Source: Sphaerosporella brunnea
Lineage: Eukaryota; Ascomycota; Pezizomycetes; Pezizales; Pyronemataceae
Direction of reading: 5' to 3'
Length of the DNA stretch: 64,000 nt
Assembly: GCA_008704415.1 (NCBI GenBank)
Contig: VXIS01000004.1
Location: 62,001-126,000, forward strand
Part shown: positions 46,729 to 58,855 of the stretch, in pieces
How the letters are laid out: every line of letters starts with the position of its first letter
Numbering within the stretch: position 1 is the first letter of the stretch
Position numbers and translations under genes: made by a program
Notes under the pieces: model-generated
Database searches by the model: none
Told to the model about the DNA's origin: nothing
What the model saw: the letters and a program-made list of their open reading frames with translations, nothing else

Positions 46729-49454
46729 ATGGAGTCCGAGGATCAGATGCGTGTTGACCACCCGTGGCCTTCGCCGCCGTTGCTCACAAGTAGCAACTCC
46801 TTTGATTCGCTCGCGATCGATCCTCAGCCGGCTTCAGATGCCTCCTCAATTACTACCACCCTTGCAACCAACAGTTTAAACTCTTCGGAGAGCGAAGAAG
46901 CCAGCAGCAGCTCATTGCGCACCACCCCCGCGATTAGCGATGTTGGCGATGAGAGCAAAAATCACGACGACGAGGTCTCAAAACAGATTGTGACGGAGGC
47001 AGCGCAAGTCCAGAACGCGAATATTGCCGTTGCTACAGATCATCAAGATTTGCAGGACACCAACAAGACGCGTCGCCGCAGCTCGCGACCCTGCGCCATC
47101 AAGGCTACCCAGGCTCTCAAGACCCCCAGCAGAGCCCCCAGGGCCCCCAAGACCCCCGCCGCTTCCGACACCGCTCCAAATACTCCCCGCCCACGCGCAA
47201 ACGCTACTTTGCTCGAGACTCCTTTGACTACCCAGAATTCCGGCCATGTGTCTGCCACCGGTAGCGCATCGCGTACCCTTCGTTCTTCGTCTAGAAACTC
47301 AACAGAGCGTCCCAATACGGAGTATCCGGTATCTGAAGTCAAATCAGAGCCCCAGCCAGAGAATGAGCCACCGCGCCGGCAAAAGCGCCAATCGGCCATT
47401 GACGCCCTGGCCAAACTTATTGAGACACCTAGAATTAAGAAGCGTCCCCATGAAGTTATGGAAGCTGGTTCAAAGAGCGCCGATCCGAAGCTCCCCGCGG
47501 GATTGACCAAGAAGGTCAAAACAGAGGAGAGATCAGACGCTTCCGCTTCCCCGCAGCCCTCTGAGGCCTCCGAAGCCTCGCAAACTCCGTCGGAAGAGCC
47601 TCAGCGCCCCGTGAAGAGGAAGAAGGTGTGGATCAACCAGGGACTTTACGTTGGGCAGAATGATGAGGACGACAAAACTCTCAACATGCGCCCGGCAACC
47701 AAGAACAAGAAGGGCAAGAAGGCGCAGCCAAGGCCCAATGCTTTTCCACTCCCTATGTTCGTCGGAAAGGATATCATGAAAACTGAGCGAGATTTCAAGC
47801 TTCCGTTCCACGTCTTCGCGCCCAACCCTGTGAAGCCTCCAGCGCCGAAGAATTGGCGCAGGCTCAATCATAGTAGGGGCTCCTGGGACTATACAATCGT
47901 TTGGCTACTGACTCACGTGTTTGAAGACCAATTGATCGGCGATGCGCAGCACATTTGGCGGAAAGAAAAGGGATCCACCAATAAATGCGTCTGCACAACG
48001 GAATGTGACGAGTCTTGCCTCAATCGCGTTACCTGGGTAGAGTGCACGGATAGTATTTGTACCATGGGACGCAACTGCGGAAATAGGGCATTTGCCGACC
48101 TCACTGATCGCGTGAAGAAGGACACCGGATTCGAAATCGGTATAGAGATTGCTTTGGTACGTACTGTTACCAACCCGAGTCACTATACCCAGCTAACTGG
48201 ACAGACCCGTGATTGTGGCTACGGATTGAGAGCTTCGAGATCTTTTGAGCCCGGCCAGATCATAGTCGAATATACAGGAGAGATAATTACCCAGGAGGAG
48301 AGCGACCGCAGGTTAGACGAAGTCTACAAAGACGACACTGTATGCCAAGGCTTTTTCCGTGATATTCATTGCAGCTAACATGTCATAGAACTACTACTTG
48401 ATGTTGTTTGACCAAAACATGATTCTGGACGCCACGAGGGGATCTATCGCACGCTTTGTTAACCGTAAGTTACGAGGTATTCCAACACGTAAGAGTCAGC
48501 ATTAATATATGTTGCTATTTTTAGATTCATGCGACCCTAACTGTCGCATGGAGAAATGGTAAGCTCGTCAGCTCGCATCAATCACCCATCACTTACTAAA
48601 ATTTGTATAGGCTTGTAGGAGGAAAGCCCAGGATGGCTCTTTTCGCCGGTGATAAGGGTGTGGAAGCTGGTGACGAGCTGACTTACGATTACAATTTCAC
48701 GTGAGCCGAGTGATATCCATGATCTTGGGATACGAATCGCTAACAACCTTGTAGCTGGTTTAAGGGTGTCACCCAGATCCAGTGCAAATGTGGAACAAAG
48801 AAGTGTCGCGGTGTGTTGGGAAAGCGCAGTGATCGGAAGACCCCACCGAAAAAGGATACCGAAGAGGAAGCTAAACCCTCAAAGAAGGGAAGAAAGAAGG
48901 GCCCGGCCAAGAGAACCTACAAGAAGAGAACCGTGGCTGAGCGTATTCAGCAGTCCGTGATTATTAATCCGGTCAAGAAAGAACGCAAGCCACCGTTCCC
49001 ACGCCGTCCCCCGACTCCCCCTCCTATTGCGACCACTCCCGAGCTGGAAACTCTTCCTCAGACCTCCGATGACGATTCCGTTCTGTCGGACATCGAGGAC
49101 GTTCTGATCACCAAGGCGGAAACCACTCCTAAGCCCCTGACGAAGACCACCCGCACACGTAGTAGGCCCCTTAGGACTTACAAGGTCAACAAAACCATCG
49201 CGAAGTCTAGTGTCCCCAAATCCATCACTAGCAAGTCCGCCGTCGAGGCGGCCAAAGCTGACGCCCTGGAGGAAGCGTTGGCGGAAGCTACCGGAAAGGA
49301 AAATACCATTGGAAAGGTCGTCCGCAAGACGGCTGTTGCCGTTGCCACTGAGAAGGACGTCCTGGAAGAAGAACCCAATGGCAAGGAGATGGTAGCCGTG
49401 GGAGGAATCCTCGGCCACATGGGAACCGTCAACGATATGGCTCCTACCGCCTAA
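46729..49454 (+). CDS. ash1: ASH1-type histone H3K36 methyltransferase
   Basis: Nuclear SET-domain enzyme of the fungal ASH1 type (H3K36 methylation at silent regions; known from Neurospora and Fusarium). Exons 46729-48156, 48205-48339, 48389-48464, 48525-48558, 48611-48700, 48755-49454, all in phase, 820 residues. A disordered N-third with TP/basic stretches, then the conserved fungal block NAFPLPMFVGKDIM and FHVFAPNPVKPPAPKNWRRL. AWS cysteines follow (CVCTTECDESCLNR … CTMGRNCGNR), the SET core (GYGLRAS, VEYTGEII, the split motif NHSCDPNC near 546-553, ELTYDYNF) and post-SET CKCGTKKCRG. The basic, KP-rich tail of about 210 residues has no named domain. Set2 is excluded because WW and SRI domains are missing. 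Confidence 0.9.
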
Positions 49455-50132
49455 ACTCACCAGCGCATATGGCGAGGAAACCAAAAATTTCTGCCATTTT
49501 TAATGAAAAACGACGCGATGATGGTAGTATCATAGGATTTTCGCAAATTACGTGTGCGTCAAATTTATATGTTTGATTTGTGCGTTTGAAGTACCAAGTA
49601 CTTTTATACTACGGTTCTTCTCTGGCTTTGTACTCACTTTACGGGGGCAAGGGAAATGGTGTGTTCAACGCATTTGCTTTTTACTTGTGGGGGTTCAACA
49701 GCGCGTTCTTGTATTTCTTGCCTCGTTCTTGCTTTTATGTGGCCTCATTTGCCGCTGTAGAAGAGTTCTGTCATGTTTTCGTTCTGGGATTTCACTGTTT
49801 TTCTTTTCATAGGGCGTTCCATGCTTTGCCACTATACAATGGCGTTGTATTTTTTTTGCGATTTCTTGCTTCCTTCTAAGTATTTAGGGGTTGGGTGTTC
49901 CTTTTTTTGCTTCTGGTTGCGCTTTTTCGGTTGTATCATACTTAAGTAGGTTTTACGTGGTAGTTGGAAGTAAGTATATTCAATTTACACCGGATCATTG
50001 GAGTAGTACCTAGTACAATCAGGCATCTTTCAGCCCGCTCCCGGCTCATACGGCATTCAATCGAGCGGCCACCGAGATCTTGGACGAAAATCTATGAAAA
50101 ATCGAGAGATTTTATTACTTTGCCAGCCATAA
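49455..50132. other. Convergent intergenic region
   Basis: 678 bp between ash1 (+) and the TPR gene (-). T-rich on the plus strand, with several short T tracts (near 49849-49857 and 49900). No gene recognised. Confidence 0.5.
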
Positions 50133-51317
50133 TTACCGTGCCTTCGCTATCTCCGCATCCTTGACCGACTTGACCGCCTCCACCTCTAGACCTCTTAGCT
50201 CGTACTCCCCTTTCAATCTCCTCGCCTCATTCAGCTTTGCCTCCTTATTGCCCTTCCAAAACCAGCGCCAGCCCTCATTCTCTCCCTCCGCCGCCTTCTC
50301 CATAATCGCCGCCATCTTCACCACATTGCCAGCCGTAACACCCGCACACTCTTTACACGCCAGTCTAAGATCCACCAGCGGCCATGCCTTTGTGAAAGCG
50401 TCCTCTGTCCACCTCACACCCTCTTCCCTCTTCCCCAACGCAAACACCAACTCTCCCACCATAGCCTCCGCAGCAGCAATCATGCACGGGTCTCCAATCT
50501 TCTCCGTAAACCTCCTCTCCTCGCCAGGCAAGACCTCCTTTGCCGCCGCCTTCCGTGCAACCAGGACTTCCGTCGCCAACTCCAACGCCTTCCCCAGCTC
50601 CCCCTGGCGTGCAAGGAACACCGCCATCTCTGCCTTCGCCTTCAACTTCGCAACCTCGTTCCCCTCGGCCGCCTTCAACCCAACTTCCAGCGCCTCCAAC
50701 GCACCAATCGCATCTTCCTTCCACTCCCTAATCCTCGCTAGCCTATGCGCAGCCTCAACCTTAACCGCTGGCGCCTCCGTCAGCGCCTCCAACGCCGCTT
50801 TATAATCGCCCTCAGCCTCCTCCCACCGTTTAAGTCGCTCCAAGCACTCCCCGCGCTCCTTGCGCACCTGCACCTCTCCCCACCCGTGGAGTCCCTGCTT
50901 CTCGATATCGGCAATCGCATCGTTCAGCAGCTGCAGTCGCTCATCATCTGGCGTTTTCTCGCCGAATGGGTTCCAGCTGTTGGGGATGCGCGCGCGCCGC
51001 AGGTAGTAACGCGTGGTCCACGGCCACGATGTGGGTGTCGGGTGCTGCGACTCTTCGAGCCAGTGCAGACCCCCGTGCGCAAGGAATTGAAGCGTTAGCA
51101 GCCCGCCGTTGAAGATGAGCGCCAGTCGCAGCGCTTTCCGGTACCGCGAGATTATGATACGCCACACTTCGGGGTCGCGTATGCGTGCGCGGATTTCGTC
51201 GGCGCGGGTGCTGGTCGCATAGTGCCGGGAGGCGGCGGCGGAGGGTGTGGGCCGAGCGGAGGCGGTGGGGCAAAGGCGTGGTCGTAGTGCTCGCAGGAGC
51301 GGGCGGAGTGAGGACAT
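50133..51317 (-). CDS. Mitochondrial inner-membrane TPR protein, Mgr3-like
   Basis: Single exon, 394 residues. The N-terminus is a plausible mitochondrial presequence (SLRPLLRALRPRLCPTASARP, Arg-rich, no acids), followed near residue 65 by one hydrophobic helix (ALRLALIFNGGLLTLQFLAHG) and then alpha-helical repeats with TPR-like spacing (RLQLLNDAIADIEKQG, ERLKRWEEAEGDYKAALEAL, DAIGALEALEVGLKAAEG, ELGKALELATEVL). This layout matches yeast Mgr3 and its paralogue YKL133C, adaptors of the i-AAA protease Yme1. The assignment rests on architecture more than on motif identity. A 136-bp inverted-repeat element begins 30 bp upstream of the start codon. The gene uses GCC/GCG-heavy codons. Confidence 0.6.
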   Translation of the reverse strand: MSSLRPLLRALRPRLCPTASARPTPSAAASRHYATSTRADEIRARIRDPEVWRIIISRYRKALRLALIFNGGLLTLQFLAHGGLHWLEESQHPTPTSWPWTTRYYLRRARIPNSWNPFGEKTPDDERLQLLNDAIADIEKQGLHGWGEVQVRKERGECLERLKRWEEAEGDYKAALEALTEAPAVKVEAAHRLARIREWKEDAIGALEALEVGLKAAEGNEVAKLKAKAEMAVFLARQGELGKALELATEVLVARKAAAKEVLPGEERRFTEKIGDPCMIAAAEAMVGELVFALGKREEGVRWTEDAFTKAWPLVDLRLACKECAGVTAGNVVKMAAIMEKAAEGENEGWRWFWKGNKEAKLNEARRLKGEYELRGLEVEAVKSVKDAEIAKAR

Positions 51318-53922
51318 TTTGGGGTTGTTGTGGCGGGGATGATGTTGCTACTCGCGTTTCCGAAAAAAAGATCGAATCACGTGACTTTGATATACAATTT
51401 TTACCTTGAATCGAGGACTCGACGAGGAGGTTTTGGCTCAGACAACAATCACGTGATTCGATATTTTTCGGAAACGCGAGTAGGCTGGTGACGCCGCACA
51501 GCTACACGAGTGATAATGCGTGGATTTCAGCTAGGGTTCTGCAGTCGCACTTTATATTGCGTGGGAACTGCTGTTTGCACCCGAAAGATCGCTGAGTGGG
51601 ATATAGCAGCCGCAGCCGGTGCTTGGATGGGCTGTCGAGCTTATTGTCGCTGAAGCTTGATAGCTAGATGGGATCTTAGATTATCGTACCCTAGAGAGAA
51701 TAGTAGCGATAGAGAGGTCAAGTGACAGTAGCATGAACCACCAGCATGCACCGTCTAGTAACAGTTCCGGAAAAGCTTTTGATACGATGGTTTTGTACAG
51801 CCCAAAGTTTGGATAATGCGAGCTTTTCGTTGGACGCAACATGATTCGCTGTATTGCACTGAAGACGGGGGTTAGGGCTGATCAAGTCTGCCACGAGGGT
51901 ATTGGCGCGAGCACGTGTGGTGTTGCGTCGTTGCATCGACGTCTTCTCGAGTGGCACATCGCTTACGTATCTTTTTTTGGCCGGCCCCCGCACTTCGAGA
52001 TCGCGTGTCACCGCAACACAGAATTTACTGGGGGCTCCAGAAACACCATGTGCTGCTGCATGATGGTACCTACGTAGAGTAGATATGATAATCGATGACC
52101 ATCGGCTCCACTCAGAGAAGCGGCGAGGTGCAGGCTTCGTCACACGCGAGTATCCAGTAGAGTACTTACTCTAACTACCCCGAGAGCACGTACTGAACAA
52201 TAATGAATAATGAAGGCGATGAGGCATTTCACCGAAGTCTGGCGGCTGTGATCAAGAGTCCGGGAGAGTGCGGGAGAGTGCGGGAGAAGCCGTTGGCCAC
52301 GCACGTTCCAGGGCAGAGCAGCCAGAGCAGGTTAAGCAAGCACAACGCGATGGGCTGGCCAATAGAACTTCGAAAGGGAAAGGCATTCGCGGTCAATCCG
52401 TTGTTCCCTTACATATCGCTTCGCGCTTGCTTGCTTTTCTGCTCGCTCCTGAATCTTGATGCATCTCACGGTGTGATTTCTGCAGGGTTTCTGCTGCGGA
52501 TATATGAGCGTGCAATCTAGGCTGGGGTCCTGCAGATGTGCAGGATCATGGAACGCAGATTTCTCGAGTTGGAATCCTTCCCTCTCTCTCTCTCGTTTTC
52601 GCGCTTAGGGTGTTCATTCCTAGTCTGGCGTCAAGGGCAAAGATGTCGACGAAGTTGGCGTGTGCTCAAAACCACGCCGTTACAAGTTATCGTGGTGCAG
52701 CACTTGCCGTCCCAGCTTCCGGCTGTCGCGTTTGCAGTGCTGAAGCGAAGAGGATGGTTAACGGCTGGACTGTGGGAAGTCGGTGGTTGAGGTTGCAGGG
52801 GCACGTTTCATCACCTTCATCACCTTACATGCCGAACGCTGGGCGCCGTGATCCCCTTCCCTTCTCTGAAGCATCGTCCTGTCGAACGGGAGATCTGAAG
52901 CCCGGTGCCTGACGACGCATCTTTTCCACCTGGCGTGTGCACTCAGCTCTTCGATTGAAGGTGGCAAACATTTTTGTTTCGAATCCCACCGTTGAGACCC
53001 AGACCGAGCCCGTCACCTCCGCGCTTTTCGATCGCCATACCCGCGCGGCGAGCCGCCTTTTGGTTAACATCAGCAGAGTAATTACGGAGGGCGTCGGCGT
53101 CCCCTAGTCTGTTGGCGACGCTTGCCTGCTTGTAGCTTGCTTGGTCCAGGCTCTGCTGGCCGCGCCGGGAATCCAATATTGACGGACCAGCAGCTGTGTT
53201 GTTTATTTTGGCGCCGAAAATAAGAGGATTAATACTTTGGACAGGTATTTCCCTCTTTCTAATCCCGCATCCTCTTTTCGCTCTCCTTTTGCTTTCCGCC
53301 GTTTCTTACGTTCGACTTCTGGCCCAGCGCAACACTTTGACGCAGGTACGGTCGATGCGGCAGCGATTCTCCAGGATATTCGTCGATTGAAAGTTATGCT
53401 TGTTTATCCCAATCCTCGATAATATCCTCCATCCAGTCTTTGGACCACATTCATTCGTTCGCATACACCCCGGGCCTCGGCCGCTCGTTTCACTTCGTCT
53501 CGCTCGTTAGCCAGTCACTCGTTCAATCGATTCGCATTTTCAGTAACAGACCATTTTTCTCGGCAATTCAACAGGTTTGAGTGGAAAGAGAAAAAGTTGT
53601 TTTATTTATTATTATCGTTGTGAAGCCACGAATCATCGAAGAAGAAAATCGCCAGCGCGAATCAAGGTTGAAAGCAGCAACGCTCGGGTTTTCTTTGTTG
53701 GCCCTTTTATATCTACAGGCACAAAGAACGTTTCGATCGAGAACACCAGCCGCCGAGCGGTTAAGCCGACAACAGGCGTCCAGGCCACCTGTACGACAAC
53801 AGCCGGACTGCGTATATCGACCCCGCAATTGGGCCTCGTCTTATTTCGGGGTGGGTCAGGAATAGACTGCTCATTGACGACGCCCTGTGTCCACGCAGAG
53901 TGCTTATCATCTGCAAGAGAGA
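51318..53922. other. 2.6-kb region: TPR gene promoter, element, and EGF gene leader
   Basis: Contains the inverted-repeat element 51348-51483. A 10-bp tandem (GGGAGAGTGC, two perfect plus one partial copy) lies near 52263-52290. Short open frames elsewhere have no signature. The stretch 53200-53922 is pyrimidine-rich and probably the leader of the next gene; a possible leader acceptor CGCAG ends at 53898. Confidence 0.45.
51348..51483. mobile_element. 136-bp inverted-repeat element with E-box arms
   Basis: Arms 51348-51384 and 51449-51483 are complementary (CTACTCGCGTTTCCG inward from both ends) except for a small A-run difference of two bases. The terminal bases allow a TA target duplication inside CTA…TAG. 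Each arm ends in the palindrome TCACGTGA, a textbook bHLH/Cbf1-type site, so the element carries two copies 65 bp apart. No coding capacity. It lies in the probable core promoter or leader of the TPR gene on the minus strand. Confidence 0.75.
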
Positions 53923-56453
53923 ATGAGTTCGCAAGGGGATCCCTCCAGTTCGGCGGGGAATAGAGGGGGATATGGATATGCCACCTCAGGGCTGAATGCA
54001 CCGGAACATGCAAGGGAACGCACTGGTCGAGGAGGCAGTTATGGGCCAGAGGAGAGGCAACATGTGTCGAGGAACTTTGCATACCCATTACGCCCAGGCC
54101 TTCAGCCCCGAGTGGCAGGTCCGCCAATGAGAGAGAGAATCGCACAGAGTGGGCCGGCTGGAGGAAGCAGTGGACGCCGGCCAGCACCTCCGCCGACGTC
54201 GCACCGCAGTGATCGAATGGGCCTTCCCCAGGGCCCGATTCCCAAATATGTTTCCCGACCGGATGATGAAACGAAAGCACAGCCCACCGTCGCTTATCGT
54301 CCCATCCAGCCAGTAGGACCTCAGCCGCGCTATTATCCTTCTGCCGAACAATACGACTCCACGTCACTGGGTACGCACCCTTCCATGCAAAGCGATAGGT
54401 CTATATACATTGGGTATGATCCTTCGAGTGACCAGGCCGAGAGAGACCCGAACCGCCTGACACCGAATTTTCCGGCGCAAGCGTCTAGCCAACAACGCCG
54501 CCCAGTTGGCAACGCTTCCCCGCCCTCAACTCTCCGGGCCGTCGCGCCCCCCTATTACTCGCAACAAACTATGCAGATTCCGCCCATACCAGAAGAGTCC
54601 CCATATCATTCCCGACATGCTTCGTACGCATCCAGTTCTGCAATTCCGTCAAGTTGGGTGGACACGGAAGAATCGGCCAGTGATCGAGAGAATGCTCTTC
54701 CAATTCAGCGGGGCTCGGACGTGGAAGCTGAGGGTGAAAACAACGGAGAGCTGGTCAGACATGCGAGTTTGGGAAAGAGACAAAAACCAACGTTGACCAA
54801 TATCAAGAGCCCTGAACGTTCGAGAAGTCGTGCTACTTCTGGTGCTTCCTCTTCACAATTAGCGAAGACTCCACCAGCTGTTGATAGAGAGCCCATGGCC
54901 CGTGGTGATTCGCCAGTTTTATATCAGGTCAGCACGTCATCTGGATCAAGGCCATCACCTACATTATCGAAGGCATCCATTCCTTCAACCCTGCCTCAGT
55001 CGCCTCTCGCAGCAAATAATACGTACTTCTCGGAAAAGCCCGTACGTGGCCGGGCCTACTCTGACACCCTCCCAGCATTCCTGGACAAAGAGATTGGTGG
55101 AGCCAGCAGTGAGCCCACGTTTCCGCCAAAAGCCAGCACTCGCAAGGGCTCTCGAAGTGAGGAGCACGCCGGAAGAATACCACCGCGCTTAAATATGGAG
55201 GCGGTCCGAGAAGCGGAGGCAAGAGGGAGCTTAACCAGCTTACCGGATCTTATACGACGAGCCACCAAGTTGGCCGCTGCACTGGAAACCGGAAGGCCAG
55301 GCAGCACTGCCTGGGGCGGAAGGGGCAGCTTGTTTGGGTTCAGCGGGTCATCGGGTATGAACACCGACAAGTATAAGCGCTGAATATCAAAATGCTGATG
55401 GTCACAGCAGGTCGCAGCAACGGGCGATCGAGAGATACCGACTCAATCTCCGAAATCCTCGCCTCGTTCCCCCCGCCTGCACTAGGCGCCCAAAGGAGCC
55501 GAGATGGGAACCGAGGCTCTACTCTGCCGTCGATGGTGTCCGAATGGCCTATCGCTGCGGATTGTGGTTACGGTACTGACAATGGCTCAATAAGGCAAGT
55601 AAAGCCTAGAAGACGGATATGTGGCCTCCCACTGTGGGCGTTCATTGTGCTTGTAATACTTGCCTTGGTAGTGATCACTGCCGCCGTCATCGTCCCTATC
55701 CAACTCGCCAACCTCTCGAAATCTGGCAAAAACAATGGCAATGCCCAGGCACTGGAAAACTGCAAAAAGACTAACCCCTGCCAGAATGGCGGTGAAAATC
55801 TTGCGACGAGCAACTTCTGTGGATGCATCTGCACCAACGGCTTCACGGGGTCATTGTGCCAAACAAAAGAGCCCGATGCAAGCTGTGGCAGCTATGACTT
55901 TGCTGGGCGGGGAAACGACAGTTCGATTGCGGGACTCAAGAATGCGACCATTGGCTCCGCACTGCCTCGGCTGTTCAACAAGTCATCAAGTTACAACATC
56001 GGGCTCGACCCTTCCTTGCTTCTCGGTGTTTTCAGTCAAGCGAATCTCACGTGTACCCTGCAAAATGCACTTATCAACTTTGATGGAGAAACCGAGCCGA
56101 TATCACACAAACGAGCACTCAAAATCATCCGGTCACTCCGCATACGCCAGATTGATATCGATACCTCCACAAACACCCCTACAGCAACTTCTACCTCAAC
56201 ATGGTCCAGTGCAACCGCTACCAGCTCGGGTGTACCAGTACTAAACCAGGATACGCTAGATTTTGCGAGGGTAGGCGTGTTGTTTCTGGCACAAAACGAT
56301 GGCGTGGGCGTTGCCGAGACGGCACACGAAGATCTGGATGCTACGTTCAGAGACGGCACGGACCGTGGAAACGTTACCACCGGTAAATTCACGTTTAAGC
56401 TGGACAGCAGAAGTATCGTCCTGAGCGATGGGAAGGTGGTAGGTGGCGTCTGA
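53923..56453 (+). CDS. Single-pass membrane protein with EGF-like domain
   Basis: Two exons, 53923-55354 and 55411-56453 (56-nt intron), 824 residues; first in-frame ATG at 53923. The first about 550 residues are disordered, Ser/Pro/Arg-rich and presumably cytosolic. One strong transmembrane helix (LPLWAFIVLVILALVVITAA) lies near residue 560, followed by an EGF-like module (CKKTNPCQNGG … CGCICTNGFTGSLCQ), several N-glycosylation sequons (GRGNDSS, LKNATIG, FNKSSS) and a Ser/Thr-rich segment (TSTNTPTATSTSTWSSATAT). With no N-terminal signal peptide, a type II orientation (C-terminus outside) is inferred. Such EGF-bearing membrane proteins occur across Pezizomycotina; function unknown, possibly wall sensing or adhesion. 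Confidence 0.85.
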
Positions 56454-57693
56454 GATTCGCATGGAGATGCCGCTTTGGGCGTTAAGTCTCCAACGGATTT
56501 GGAGGTGGTTGTACAAAGAATCGTGGTGCGTACGTCAAGCTGAGGATACAGCATGCGCGTGGTTGTAATGCAGGTGGCTTTCATGTGGGGGTGTTGCTAT
56601 GTTTGGAACGGTATTTGTCTGGTTCGTGTTTTCTGCATGAGAGGATCTCCAGCCATATATCCTCACTTTTGTAGTTTGATACTGGATTTTTCTATCTTCT
56701 TTTGTTCCTTTTTTTATCTTCGGCAATTATTTTCCCTGGGAGGTTGTTTGCTTTTTGATGGTGTTTGTTTTTTTCTTTCTGGTGGGGTTAATTTGGTTCG
56801 GCTTCTTCTTTGTGTTTTCGGCATCTGCGATGTTGGGTGGAATACAGGTTGGTGGGAAGGAGGGATTTGGGCGGCGCGTCGACTTAGAAGCCTCGCGGCT
56901 TTTGTCATTGCTAAGCACTACATACATGTTCGTGATCTGGGAGGAATTAGGATGAGATTTACTTGGCCTAGACTAATAATGGTTTCCTGGAGAAAGTCAT
57001 TGGAGCTGCAGTCTGCAGAGTGTGGGCTTCGCATCTCATGCTGGCCAAGTTGATTGCTGTAGCCTGGGGGCAGACATTTTCGTCATGTGCCCGCTGTCAA
57101 AAAGGCTGGATTGAATTGACATAAGGCTCCGTGATGTGTTCATGCAACCAGGCTGATCACCGTACCGGTTTTTTTTTTTTTTTTTCAAAGATGGTGGCCG
57201 ACCATAGCTAGTTTGGAGCCCGTTATTTGTGCTTTGCTTTGTTCAGTGCTGTTTCAGATGGCTGTGGCTATGCATATACCCATCCCGCGCGGCACTGTTG
57301 ATCTTTGGTGTCCCTCCTTCATTTTGACAGGCTTCGCATTGGCGTGTTGTGGAGTGAGGCCAGGCCACTGACAACTGGGAATTGGGTTCTAGAAGGTGGG
57401 TTCCGGCGTTGATGAACCCGCTCTTCTCTGTCCATGACACGTCGTCGTCGCCGCCGCATGTATGTACGTACCCGCCTGTCTTTATCCTCACGATTTCTAC
57501 GCAGCAAACGGAGCTCCCCTTCTCCTGTGTAGGTTAGGTATAAGAAGTGATGGTACGCTCAGATCACATCACCCCATCCGTCGTCCTCCCTCAGCCATAT
57601 CACATCACGTTCAGGTCCTACGCCTCCCCATTCCATCCCTCCCTTCTTCTTCCGTCGCGTCGGGTACTCACAGTTCCAGCAGCAGCAGAAAAT
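56454..57693. other. Intergenic region, T-rich
   Basis: 1.2 kb. T-rich 3' flank (many T tracts 56700-56800 and a T17 run near 57169-57185), then a C-rich stretch before the next putative gene. No gene recognised. Confidence 0.45.
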
Positions 57694-58143
57694 ATGGCTT
57701 TCTCCCTTCTGCCCTCCCCCGCGCTCACGGCAGACGACAACGAACCCTTCATCCTCCTCTCGGTTTCCCCGCCGAGACTGGATTCGCCGTGTTTGTCCTC
57801 GCCGTCCTCGCCCACCCTGCCCCCCGCGTTACTATCGCAGAGCGCATTTTCGTCGTGGACCGCTTCGTTTGCCACTCTCGACACGGAGGGGGAGGCGGAT
57901 CCGTTTGTGTTTGATAGGGAGAGGTGGGGAGGCGAGGTGCGCGGTGGTGGTGGTGGTGGCCATGGAGAGAGCGAGCGGGAGGTGGAGGCGGAGAAGGAGC
58001 TCGGGGAGGTTAAGAGGGTTTTAGAGGTTGGCGGGGATGCGCCGGGGAAAGTGGTTAGGCGAAGGATTGCGGGGGGGCTTGGGAGGGCTCTGAGGAGGAT
58101 TTGGGGGAGGATTTTGGGCTTGTTGGGGGTTTCGAGATCGTGA
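57694..58143 (+). CDS. Small hypothetical protein
   Basis: An open frame of 149 residues from an ATG in an AATATGG context (the frame is open 49 codons further upstream, to an ATG at 57547). Not recognised. The N-half is Ser/Pro/Leu-rich; a Gly run encoded by GGT repeats sits in the middle; the C-end is basic and amphipathic (VVRRRIAGGLGRALRRIWGR then GLLGVS). The final part is strongly G-rich on the plus strand, so the open frame may partly be a composition effect. No intron signal helps to decide. Confidence 0.35.
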   Translation: MAFSLLPSPALTADDNEPFILLSVSPPRLDSPCLSSPSSPTLPPALLSQSAFSSWTASFATLDTEGEADPFVFDRERWGGEVRGGGGGGHGESEREVEAEKELGEVKRVLEVGGDAPGKVVRRRIAGGLGRALRRIWGRILGLLGVSRS

Positions 58144-58855
58144 GGGGGTGGGAGTGCAAATATATTGATAAAGTACCTCTCAGTATTACCGTGGGGGTTC
58201 GGGACAATAGAGGGATGAAACCTAACCGTGCTGCAGTGGACTTGCCATTGGGCTGTGGAATCGTGGTGTGCCGAGTGCTGGTGCGTGAGGCATTGTTCAG
58301 TTGTTTCGGAAAATCACAACCAGCACCCACCGCTCAATTCGGAAATAATCAACGGTTGAAACCTCTATATTTGCGTAGCCTTGCCAAGGCTCTGTTCAGC
58401 CATGTTAAACGGATCTAGAGGTTAATCGTCCGGACGTCCTCCAGGCAGTGTCATGATATATGACTCGCCCGGCCGGAGGACGTCAATTTCCGGTTCTGTG
58501 GGCTCGTCTTGCTGTGATATATGCCTGCCATGGCGACTGAGGCCTCGTCCGGGGAATCCCCCGCCGGCGGTCGTTTTGAAGGTGCCCTGATTGGGCTCCA
58601 ACACGAACCTGATCCCCCATTAACACCACAGCCAGCCCTCTCCCTTTCCCTTCCATCCAGTACCCTCTCCCCACCGCACAAGCAGGTTCCTGAATCCATT
58701 TCCCCCACCGCGCAAATCGATCGGAGCCTTTTCGTCTTCGTTCTTGATACCCTCCGCTAACCAATCCGCCCAAGTAATCGCTGTATCTCAACAGTAAGTA
58801 CCGCATCACCGCGGAATCCCCCAGGAGCCCAATCCCCTGACAACAAGCAGCGAAA
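58144..58855. other. Intergenic region
   Basis: 712 bp. An open frame at 58521-58760 is Pro/Ser-rich without signature and probably lies in the leader of the following gene. Nothing else seen. Confidence 0.4.

Noticed and set aside
52966..52995. TTTCGAATCCCAC stretch resembling a tRNA B box
   Set aside because: Flanks do not pair as a T stem on either strand and no A box or cloverleaf could be built.
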